Source: a virus. From it: a DNA stretch of 29,477 nucleotides. The stretch covers positions 1 through 29,477 of IMG/VR virus record IMGVR_UViG_3300028228_000165; one strand, 5' to 3'. Every line of letters begins with the position of its first letter. Positions within the stretch are counted from its first letter, which is position 1. Shown here piece by piece: positions 1 to 8,200 of this stretch. A model generated the notes under the pieces. That model ran no database searches and was not told the DNA's origin. It worked only from the letters and a program-made list of their open reading frames with translations. The translations under genes were made by a program, and so were the position numbers.

Positions 1-2
1 TT

Positions 3-128
3 ACTGAGGTTGTGTATACCCGCATTAGGGGTCGCCAGATGGCGTTTAAGATCAGCTCCTCAGGGGTAGGAACGGCTTGGCAGTTGGGCGCTACTCGAAT
101 CGACATGCGTTCCGATGGGCGTCGCTAA
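3..128 (+). CDS. C-terminal end of a phage structural protein (5' end outside window)
   Basis: The frame is open from the window edge and stops with TAA at 126-128, leaving the last 41 residues. They end in RQMAFKISSSGVGTAWQLGA followed by a short Arg/Asp-rich tail. This kind of ending (a Gly/Trp-Gln-Leu-Gly turn, then an ArgIleAsp strand and an Asp-Gly-Arg-Arg end) resembles C-termini of podovirus head-tail or DNA-stabilisation proteins such as the P22 gp10 family. That match is from memory and rests on few residues. The stop overlaps the next start in TAATG, so the two genes are probably translated together. It could be another beta-rich tail protein. Confidence 0.5.
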   Translation, partial: TEVVYTRIRGRQMAFKISSSGVGTAWQLGATRIDMRSDGRR

Positions 129-478
129 TGGCTAACATTCTTACTTCAGGTCAGACTCTTGCGCGGACGGTTGCGCCTCGGTTACCTACGGCACCGGGTG
201 CCTATGATCGTCAGTTTATGGAGCAGCTCAATAACATCCTGCGCCTGTACTTTAACCAGCTAGATAACATTCTGGGGCAGATGAGCGCAGACTCGACGGT
301 TATCCCCCCAACAACGGTATTTACGGTCGCAGCGCTACCTAGTGCGGCTACTTCTGGCGCTGGGTCTAGGTCTTTTGTGTCCGACGCAGCGAGTCCTACG
401 TTTGGCGCTACCGTTGCGGGTAGTGGGGCTGCGACCGTCCCTGTGTACTCTGATGGGACTAACTGGAAAGTTGGATAA
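128..478 (+). CDS. Small phage structural protein (hypothetical)
   Basis: This 116-residue protein begins at the ATG fused to the previous stop (TAATG, 126-130). An in-frame ATG at 77 would lie inside the preceding gene and is not needed. The N-terminal half (about residues 15-55) holds a Pro-rich entry and an amphipathic stretch (RQFMEQLNNILRLYFNQLDN). The C-terminal third is Gly/Ala/Thr/Ser-rich and ends in YSDGTNWKVG, an ending seen repeatedly in phage structural proteins beside tail genes. No catalytic motif or membrane segment is visible. Its place between structural genes suggests a virion or tail-associated role. The 42 bases after it contain no clear terminator. Confidence 0.7.
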   Translation: MANILTSGQTLARTVAPRLPTAPGAYDRQFMEQLNNILRLYFNQLDNILGQMSADSTVIPPTTVFTVAALPSAATSGAGSRSFVSDAASPTFGATVAGSGAATVPVYSDGTNWKVG

Positions 479-520
479 CCCCCGCTTCCCATTTGTACTT
501 TGACATACTAAAATATACCT

Positions 521-2152
521 ATGAACAACCTACACCCAATTGCGCAGTCTGTCCAGTCACAAGGTCGCGGCGAAGATACTCAACTGGTGCACATGACCCC
601 CGGCGAAGTGCAAGGCTTGCAGGCACTAGCTAAGGCGCATGGCGGCTCCCTAACAATTAACCCCGAGACGGGTCTGGTCGAAGCAGGCTTCCTAAAGTCC
701 ATTCTCCCTACGATTGCTGGTGTTGGGTTGTCTATGATGGGCGTTCCACCCCCGCTGGCTGCGGGTATTGTGGGCCTTGGTACTACTGCGCTGAGCGGTG
801 GTGATCTGAGTAAAGGTTTAATGGCGGGTATCGGCGCGTATGGTGGAGCAGGTCTAGGTCAGAGTCTGGGATTGGGCGCCGCAGCTTCGGTTTCAGGGGC
901 TCCAGCGGTTAACGCTTCCGTACAAGCCGCGAATACAGGGTTGGCTACGCAAGGGGCTTCGGGTCTTGGAACTTCCGCCGCACAAAGCGCGGCAACAAAC
1001 AACTTTTTGACTCAATCGGGTATGACTGGGTTACCACAGGCCAGTTTGGCTCCGCAGGGTCTAGGCGCTATTCCTCAAACCGTTACACCTATGGCTACCT
1101 CGGCAATGAGTAAGCTGGCAACACCGGGTTTCTACGGTGACAACGCTTTAAATATCGGTGCCGCTATTTCACCAATGCTGTTCCAAGAGCCCAAGACTCA
1201 ATCTGCTCCTGTAGACAATGAGCAGTACCAATACACATACAACCCCGGCAAGACATCTAGAGAAGACTTAGATGCGCAACGTTTGGCCAATCCGGGCGGC
1301 GAACTGCGGTATTTCACACCTTCTTATCAAGGGCCAAATAAAGTTCGGGTTGCGCAAGGTGGCCTGCTTAGTCTAGCTGAAGGCGGTATGCCAGAAGAGT
1401 ACACGTTCGATCCCGTAACTCAGAAGTACACTAAGAAGCCCGGTGTTGCGCCCACAGCCCCTATAGCAGCAGTTACGCCTATCGGCATCGACGCGTCTGG
1501 TGGGTATGAGTCAACCATGTCCGCTCCGAATTCTAGTTATTCGGGTCCCGGCCTTATGAGTATGGCCCTTGGCAATTTTGGGCAGTCTCCAGCTCCTGTT
1601 GATAGCAGCGAACAATCGTTCACCCCAGCGGCGGCGGCACAAGCAGAACAAGCCGCAAATATTAACTCGTCTCCTGACGTAGGTGTGGGGGGCCCAAGCG
1701 GCAGCGGCGGCGGTTTTAGTGGCGCGGACGCGGATGGGGGTTTCGGCCCCTCTTCCCCCGGGGGTATGGCCGCCGGTGGACTTATGGGTTTAGCTGCTGG
1801 CGGTATGGCTAAGGGAGGTTTTGTTGTCCCCGCCGACGTTGTTAGCGCCTTGGGTAACGGTAGTACTGATGCGGGTTTACGCTCGCTGAAAGCTAAATTT
1901 GGCGCGGTTAAGCATATCAAAGGTAAAGGCGACGGCCTGAGCGACTCGATTAATACTAGCATTGACGGTAAACAGCCCGCCCGTGTTGCTGATGGTGAAG
2001 CGTATATCGACCCTAAGACCGTTGCTATTATCGGCAAGGGCGACCCTAAGAAAGGCGCTCAAAAGTTATACGCTATGATGGATAAAATTCGCGGTCAAGC
2101 GCATGGTAAAACCACTCAGCAACGTAAAGTAGACCCCCGTAAAGTCGTGTAA
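521..2152 (+). CDS. Gly/Ala-rich virion protein of unknown function
   Basis: A 543-residue protein. Residues about 65-115 are a hydrophobic Gly/Ala-rich stretch that could insert in or contact a membrane. The middle is low-complexity Gly/Ser/Ala/Pro with recurring GG-hydrophobic-LA-x-GGM units (GGLLSLAEGGM, then GGLMGLAAGGMAKGG). The C-terminal 110 residues are more ordered: GGFVVPADVVSALGNGS, then GDGLSDSINTSIDGKQPARV, then DPKTVAIIGKGDPKKGAQKL and a basic tail. This C-terminal type occurs at the ends of many phage virion proteins; its function is unknown to me. It contains two similar segments and may be a duplication. No Shine-Dalgarno sequence is visible before the ATG, and the upstream 20 bases are AT-rich. 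It ends one base into the next ATG. Confidence 0.75.
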   Translation: MNNLHPIAQSVQSQGRGEDTQLVHMTPGEVQGLQALAKAHGGSLTINPETGLVEAGFLKSILPTIAGVGLSMMGVPPPLAAGIVGLGTTALSGGDLSKGLMAGIGAYGGAGLGQSLGLGAAASVSGAPAVNASVQAANTGLATQGASGLGTSAAQSAATNNFLTQSGMTGLPQASLAPQGLGAIPQTVTPMATSAMSKLATPGFYGDNALNIGAAISPMLFQEPKTQSAPVDNEQYQYTYNPGKTSREDLDAQRLANPGGELRYFTPSYQGPNKVRVAQGGLLSLAEGGMPEEYTFDPVTQKYTKKPGVAPTAPIAAVTPIGIDASGGYESTMSAPNSSYSGPGLMSMALGNFGQSPAPVDSSEQSFTPAAAAQAEQAANINSSPDVGVGGPSGSGGGFSGADADGGFGPSSPGGMAAGGLMGLAAGGMAKGGFVVPADVVSALGNGSTDAGLRSLKAKFGAVKHIKGKGDGLSDSINTSIDGKQPARVADGEAYIDPKTVAIIGKGDPKKGAQKLYAMMDKIRGQAHGKTTQQRKVDPRKVV

Positions 2153-2556
2153 TGCAAGTTCAACGCGTAGACATCTCGCACGTAAACCAAGTTTGGCCCA
2201 TGGTCGAGCAGTTTGTTGCGAACGCACTTGAGCACTCCTGCGGGGACTATACGATCGAACAAGCCAAAACGCTTGTGATTATGGGGCACTGGACTCTAAT
2301 AGTCGCGGTCGATGATGCTGGCGTTCAGGGCGCAGCTACGGTATCATTCAGTAATCGCCCAAATGACAGGGTAGCGTTTATCACGACTATTGGCGGCAAA
2401 CTAATATCTAGCGCAGATACTTTTGTCCAGCTTAAACAAGTTCTTGCATCTACTGGTGCTACATATATTGAAGGTGCGGCGCGTGAATCCATTGCCCGCT
2501 TATGGTCTCGGTATGGTTTTGCCGAGAAGTACCGAATCGTTGGAGTAAAAATATGA
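2152..2556 (+). CDS. GNAT-like acetyltransferase-fold protein
   Basis: A 134-residue protein. The layout fits a short GNAT fold: an N-terminal helix pair (residues about 10-45), strands around WTLIVAVDDAGVQGAATVSF (about 47-65), a strand and helix near residues 78-105, and the end segment ESIARLWSRYGFAEKYRIVG, where an acetyltransferase places its last helix and strand. The usual acetyl-CoA loop (Q/R-x-x-G-x-G/A) is not clear, so activity is uncertain. Small GNAT-like proteins are found among virion genes of several podovirus-like phages. The ATG shares one base with the previous stop, and its own stop overlaps the next start as ATGA, so translational coupling on both sides is likely. Confidence 0.6.
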   Translation: MQVQRVDISHVNQVWPMVEQFVANALEHSCGDYTIEQAKTLVIMGHWTLIVAVDDAGVQGAATVSFSNRPNDRVAFITTIGGKLISSADTFVQLKQVLASTGATYIEGAARESIARLWSRYGFAEKYRIVGVKI

Positions 2557-5159
2557 GTATGTCTCGTCGTGATCTATATGCCATGGGTGAGCCTTTTGGC
2601 GATTCTGCTACGCAGCACAAAGTTGGGGGCGGTCGTATTTATGGCGGTGGCGGCTCTGGCGGTGGCGGTGGCGGTCAAACAAGTACGCAAATACAGGATG
2701 TACCCGATTGGGCCAAGCCCTACGCCAAAGAAGGTCTCGGTAAAGCCGCTGCGCTAACGGACATCACCCAAAACCCGTACCAAACGTACGACCAGTCTCG
2801 GCAAGCGGGTTTTACTGACCTGCAGAATCAAGCCTTTACTGGCGCTCAGAACGCCGCTCCCTCCGCGGCTATGGGCACTGCTGCAAATATGGCTGGTACT
2901 GCGGGCTTAGGCGCGCTTAATGCCGGGGCAAACTTTAACCCCTACCAGACGGGTCAGTTCGGCGGTCAAACCGCTCAGAACTACATGAACCCCTACATGC
3001 AAAATGTGGTGGACATCCAGCAACGCGAAGCGCAGCGAACCGCGGACATTGCCGGTACTGGGCGGAATGCGCAGGCTGTTAAATCCGGTGCGTTTGGTGG
3101 TTCTCGCCAAGCTATTATGGACGCCGAGGCTAACCGCAACTTGTCCACCCAGATGGGCGACATCCAAGCGCAAGGGCTAAACCAAGCGTACAACCAAGGT
3201 CAGCAGCAGTTCAACACTGAGCAGCAACTTCGCGAGCAGTCAAATCAGTTTGGTAATAGCTTAGGTATGCAGGGCTTTCAGACGGCGCTTACCGGCGCGG
3301 GGCAACTATCTAACATAGGCCAGCAAACATTCGGCCAAGAGATGGACATTAACAAGCTGCAGCAGCAATATGGTACGCAGCAGCAGGCGTTTGACCAGCA
3401 GGGTAAGGACAACAACTATCAGGACTTCCTGAACCAACAACGCTACCCATATCAACAGCTAGAGTTTATGAACTCCATGCTGCGCGGCACCCCAATGGGC
3501 ACTGTGCAGTCTATGTATGCGCCACCTCCAAGTCAGTTATCTCAAGTCGCCGGTCTTGGCGCTACCGCGTACGGTATAAGTAGAATGGCTGAGGGCGGGG
3601 CCGTTAAAGGTTACGCAGTTGGCGGCGGTATTACTGGCCTGCTAAACGACTCACAGTTGCAGCAGCGTACTCAGATGCCGACCGTATCTACGCTGGGTAG
3701 GATGGCCGCACAAGACGAGATGCAAGACCGTGCACAGATGCGGTCTGGTTCTGCACAACAAGCCCCCCAAGATGGGCAACCCTCGGTAGCTGACGAATAC
3801 ATGATGTCTCGTGGTGTCGCAAGCCTACCCACTGGAGAGATGGACTTCGCTGGCGGCGGTATCTTGGCATTTGCGGCGGGCGACGTAATTCCCGGCCCTG
3901 CTAACCCCGATCCTCGACGCGGCGCAAACTACCCTCAGTACGGGCGCATGCCTAGTCCCCCTATGTCAGCCGCGGAGCGTGCCGAGTTTGAGCGCAAGAA
4001 AGAAATGGGCGGTCTCGGCCTCGCATACGAGTACTTGAGTAATATCGGTAGAGACGACGGTCAAGTACGCCGCGACGCAATAGGCAAAGAGGCCGCTAGC
4101 GAAGAGATGACTAAGCCATACAACGACAGTCAGAGATTTGCAAACCAAGCCGCTGCTAACCAGCCGGGCGTAACAGGACAAGCCGAACAAGGCGCTCCCC
4201 CTGCGGATACTGGTGGGAAAACAGGTCAAGGCGGAGCTGGCATAGGCGCTCCCCGTGCGATGGGTAAAGACGGCTTTGTAGATATGTTTAAAGCGCCTTC
4301 CGGTACTTTTGATGCAATGCGAACTGAGCAGGGCAACGTAAATAAAGCTAAAGAAGATGTAGCTAATAAAAGCCGTGCATCCCTTGAAAAAGATCAAAAA
4401 GAAATGGGTGAGTATGGTACTGAGCGTGAGGCTAAGCTCAAAGACCAAGAAGCTGGGTTGGCAGGGCTGGAGAAGCGTAACCAAAGCATGGCGTTCATCG
4501 AGGCGGGTCTGGCAATAATGTCTGGCAACTCCGCTAATGCCTTTGAGAACATCGGTAAAGGCGCGCTGATTGGTACCAAGGCGTACAAAGAAGGCATGGA
4601 CAAGATCGACACCAAGCGTACTAAGCTGGACGAGGCGTTCATGAACCTGTACGACATACGTCGCGGTGAGACGGTTGCCAACAAGAAAGAGTTGCGTGCG
4701 GCGGAAACCGCATTTGAGTCCGCTAAAGTTGATAGCGCTCAAGCCTTGGCCAACATTACCGGCGAGGAGACTAAAAACAACCTGACGAGCTTCTCCAAAG
4801 GTATTGACGCGTACCTTACGAGCAAGCAGAGTGCATTGGACAACGCCTCACGCGAGCGGATTGCGGCGAGCAGCGACGATGCAACAATAGCTGCCGCGCA
4901 ATACAAAGCTAACACGTTGACGGAGTACCAGAAATCGCAACTCCGTAACCAAGCGGCGACTGAAGTAGATAAAATGCTTGCGAAAAACATTCAGCTTCAG
5001 ATGCAAGCCGCAAACGACCCGTCTATTCGAGATGGTATGATCGACAAAGCATATAGAGAACGTATAAACGCGGCAGGGGGCGATAGTGGACAAGGAGTGC
5101 CTACTGGCACTACAATACGTAGGATAGACCCCGCGACTGGTAAATTAGCGACGAACTAA
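2553..5159 (+). CDS. Gln/Gly-rich internal virion or DNA-ejection-type protein
   Basis: An 868-residue protein starting at the ATG in ATGA (2553), with GGAG 7 bases upstream. Residues about 22-42 form a Gly-rich linker. Residues about 125-330 are Gln/Asn-rich and helical, with a NPYMQNVVDIQQREAQRTAD block and Gly-Ala-Phe-Gly-Gly-Ser-Arg-Gln, a pattern widespread in phage structural proteins of unknown function. Around residues 345-370 and 430-445 are hydrophobic Gly-rich motifs (MAEGGAVKGYAVGGG, FAGGGILAFAAGD) like those in the 543-residue protein upstream. The C-terminal half (about 580-840) is charged and helical, probably coiled coil. Composition, size and position before the 2202-residue gene suggest a virion-internal protein ejected with DNA. 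I see no enzyme motif. Confidence 0.65.
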   Translation: MSMSRRDLYAMGEPFGDSATQHKVGGGRIYGGGGSGGGGGGQTSTQIQDVPDWAKPYAKEGLGKAAALTDITQNPYQTYDQSRQAGFTDLQNQAFTGAQNAAPSAAMGTAANMAGTAGLGALNAGANFNPYQTGQFGGQTAQNYMNPYMQNVVDIQQREAQRTADIAGTGRNAQAVKSGAFGGSRQAIMDAEANRNLSTQMGDIQAQGLNQAYNQGQQQFNTEQQLREQSNQFGNSLGMQGFQTALTGAGQLSNIGQQTFGQEMDINKLQQQYGTQQQAFDQQGKDNNYQDFLNQQRYPYQQLEFMNSMLRGTPMGTVQSMYAPPPSQLSQVAGLGATAYGISRMAEGGAVKGYAVGGGITGLLNDSQLQQRTQMPTVSTLGRMAAQDEMQDRAQMRSGSAQQAPQDGQPSVADEYMMSRGVASLPTGEMDFAGGGILAFAAGDVIPGPANPDPRRGANYPQYGRMPSPPMSAAERAEFERKKEMGGLGLAYEYLSNIGRDDGQVRRDAIGKEAASEEMTKPYNDSQRFANQAAANQPGVTGQAEQGAPPADTGGKTGQGGAGIGAPRAMGKDGFVDMFKAPSGTFDAMRTEQGNVNKAKEDVANKSRASLEKDQKEMGEYGTEREAKLKDQEAGLAGLEKRNQSMAFIEAGLAIMSGNSANAFENIGKGALIGTKAYKEGMDKIDTKRTKLDEAFMNLYDIRRGETVANKKELRAAETAFESAKVDSAQALANITGEETKNNLTSFSKGIDAYLTSKQSALDNASRERIAASSDDATIAAAQYKANTLTEYQKSQLRNQAATEVDKMLAKNIQLQMQAANDPSIRDGMIDKAYRERINAAGGDSGQGVPTGTTIRRIDPATGKLATN

Positions 5160-5169
5160 AGGCGCTTCC

Positions 5170-5204
5170 GGAGGGGTCATTACCACGAAAGTGAGACCCC
5201 AATG
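5170..5204 (+). promoter_or_regulatory. Ribosome-binding site with possible spacer hairpin before the 2202-residue gene
   Basis: GGAGG at 5170-5174 is the only strong Shine-Dalgarno match, but it lies 27 bases from the ATG at 5202. Between them is a perfect 6-bp inverted repeat, GGGGTC (5173-5178) and GACCCC (5195-5200), with a 16-base loop. If the hairpin forms it would shorten the effective distance, although two Gs of the site are shared with the stem. A weaker alternative, GTGAG at 5191-5195, sits at normal spacing but in the loop and the start of the right arm. No T-run follows, so this is not a terminator. Confidence 0.45.
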
Positions 5205-8200
5205 GCGATTTATGTAGAACTTCTTGACGGCAGCTACGCCGAGTTTGCAGACGGTACGTCTGACGATCAAATAAACGCCGCCGTACAAGAGTTCTCTAGT
5301 AGGCCGCCCGCGCAACCAGAGATACCGCAGGAAGACCGTGAAGGTTTCGGTGCTGCAGCGGCAGCATCCATGGCGCGTATGGAGGGGGAACGGGCTCTTG
5401 CTAAAGGCAAGGCGGGCCTAATCAGTGAAGAAGAAGCGATGCGCGTATACAACGCGCAAAAAGCTGAGGCCGATCGGCTCTTCACTCCTACAGACGACAC
5501 TTTCTCGTTTCGCAATCTTAAAGAGCTGGCCGGTGGCTCCCTGCCGTATATGGCGGCCCCAGTTGCTGCAGGCGTTGCGGGCTCAGTTGCCGGATCAGTT
5601 ATACCGGGGGTAGGTACGGCGCTTGGTGGTATTGGTGCATCCTTTGCTGCCTCTGCAGCACAATTCTCTGGCTCCAACTTGGCACGCCAGATCGACGAAG
5701 GTAAATCTTTCCAAGAAGCCTCTGGCGCTAAAGCCCTTGCAGGCGCACTTCCTATGGCGGCGTTAGACACGTTCGCACTGGGTAAAATTCCCGGCGTTCG
5801 CCAAATTCTAGGCCGCGCTGGTATTGAGGTGTCTGAAGGTGCCGCCGCAGCTATTGCCCGTAAGGGTGTCGCCAATGCCGCAATAGATTACACAACGGCT
5901 ACTGGTAAAGCCCTGACATACGAAGGCGCAACTGAAGCCGGACAGCAGTTTATCGAGCGCCTGCAGGCCGGACTAAATATTGGTGATGAAGCCGCACGTG
6001 GCGAGTACTTTGACAGCTTTATTGGCGGTGCTATATTGGGCGGCGCCATTGCTCCTGCGGGTCGATTCTTAGAACGCCGTGGGGCTCAGAAAGATGTTGA
6101 GAATAAAGCCGCAAAAGAGGAAAGCGAAACTCTGCAGGATCAAGTCCTTGCGGGACAGGCCGAAGAAGAAGCGGTAATCGCTGCGCAGGATATTGACCCC
6201 GATGCTTCTGTTGATGATCTACTGCGGGAGCAAGCGACCTTACGTAATTCCGGAGAAACGGACCCGGTAACCAGAGCGCGCTTAGCGGCTCTCAACGCGG
6301 TAATTCGTCCCCAACTAGCGGGTGATGTAGAAGCCCTTCGCGCCCAAACTACGGCGGAGCAGGACGTTGCCTTGCAGGAGCAGACCGCGCAGGATGATAA
6401 CGATGCTAGGGCTCGGGCCAGCGCGTTTTCTACCGCGGAAGAAGATATATTTGGTAATCTGGTATCTCCTGCCGCAGCGCTATCCACGGAGCCTGAAGTC
6501 GAGGCCGCATCTACTCCGGCGGCAATGCGGCGTAGCCGTCAAGAGGCAAAAGACGCGGGTCAGATAGAGCTGCCACTACGCCGCACACCGGCTGGTCGGC
6601 CAACAACTACTCCTATCCCCGAAACGCCGTCAACGACTCCCCTGCCTGAAGGGGCGCTATCCCTACAAGACATTAAGGACACGAATGTCCCAATGAAAAC
6701 CTCAAAGGGCTGGTTCGAGGCGAACGTAGTAGGGAAAACCCCAGAGGAAGTACAGGCGCTGGTTACTGCGGACCCAACCCTGATTGTCGGACCCGGACAG
6801 CGCGCCAAAGTACTGCGTGAGATACTAGCACCTATACCCCCCGCATTTAAAGAGGCCCCACGTGACATTATCCTTGCAGAACCGGGACTTACCGATGGAC
6901 CCGCAGCTACCGAACCTACCGTTTCTGAGCGAGCAACAGATGAGTCAAGCTTGGGCCTACCTGATGTCGCCGCTCCCATTGCTGACCCCACCGGAGAGCC
7001 TGCAGCATCTGAACAGTCGGGAGTGGTCAGTACTGGACTACCTGCTGGAGATGGAGATGCAAAGCCTAAACGAAGCCGCGTACGTACACTAAAACCTGTC
7101 CGCGCCGAAGACATAGTTGCCGGAAACGAGCTTAATAAATGGCGCACGACCCGCGCCCGCGTAACAACCCCCGGCGCAATGGTTGGTAATACCGAGGTAG
7201 AGGCGTTCCTGCATGCGATAGACACTCAAGATGGTGCGGGTGCGCAGATAGCCCTTGACGACATAGCGCGAGTCCTACGTAGCCTGCCTAAAAGCGGGGA
7301 TCAAGCTGCGCGTGCGTTTGTTACGTACATGAATAAGCAGACCGATGGAGGGTTTGACGGCCCGTTGAACAATGCGTTTAACCGTATTAGGGAAACTCCT
7401 AGTGCTTCGGCTCCTATAGCTGAGACAGAGTCGCAAGAGCGCACGCGCCGTAAGGCCCCAGTAGATAAGAAGTATCTCGAGCCGGTACGTATAACTAAAG
7501 ACAATAGGGTTGTGCGTAGTAGCCAGCGCTTGCTTGTCCCTATGGGTGACGACGTTGCTAAGAAGTACCTGATGGAGCGCGGGCTTAATGCGGCGGAACG
7601 TAAGCTCGATGAGATAGATGCGGCACCAAAACGCGATACCCCCCAAGTTGGTCAGCAGGAGCTAGACTTCACCGCGCCTGTACAGGAGGCCAAGAAGCCC
7701 AAACCCGTAGAGGCTAAGAAAGCGGAAGTCAAAGTTGAGCCAAAAGCCAAACCCGCTAAGGTAGAGACCAAGACCAAATACCGTGTCACCTACGACGGTA
7801 AACCCGCAACAGTAACTATCGTCCGCACTACCGAAGACCCGACAAAAATTGACTACGTTACGGTCAAAGTAGATGGTGAAAAGTATGCGTGGGTTAATTT
7901 AGGTAAGCAGGGGGTTGTCAGCGACGAGAAGATGCTCAATAACTTGATCGATACGGATATTATTGACGCCATAGGCGCGTTAGACTCGCCTATACAAAAA
8001 AATTCTACGGGCGTAGAGGCTGCGAAACCTACGGTGCAGCCGTGGATGGATGACATCGCGTCGCAATTTAACGGTGGTGCTAGAGTCGTTCCTGTGTCTG
8101 ATACGCTAGCCGTAGCCGTAGTCCAGTCAGCAGGAACAGACAACATAATTATTGGCGCTAAACACAAACCAACTGCCAACGACCCTAACAACTTTACCTA

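Noticed and set aside
1537-2037. Pro/Leu-rich - strand frame
   Set aside because: Reverse complement of the Gly-rich region of the 543-residue protein; low complexity and no start signal.
2641-2680. Gly-codon-rich tract as a DNA repeat element
   Set aside because: It is the coding sequence of a Gly linker in the 868-residue protein and has no flanking structure of a mobile element.
3966-4742. Open 258-codon frame on the - strand
   Set aside because: It lies wholly antisense to the 868-residue virion gene, has no ribosome-binding site and a Cys/Leu/Ser/Val-rich composition typical of an opposite-strand shadow.
6560-7225. Open 221-codon frame on the - strand within the polyvalent gene
   Set aside because: Ser/Gly/Val/Arg-rich composition mirrors the Ala/Pro/Thr-rich linker on the + strand; no start signal.
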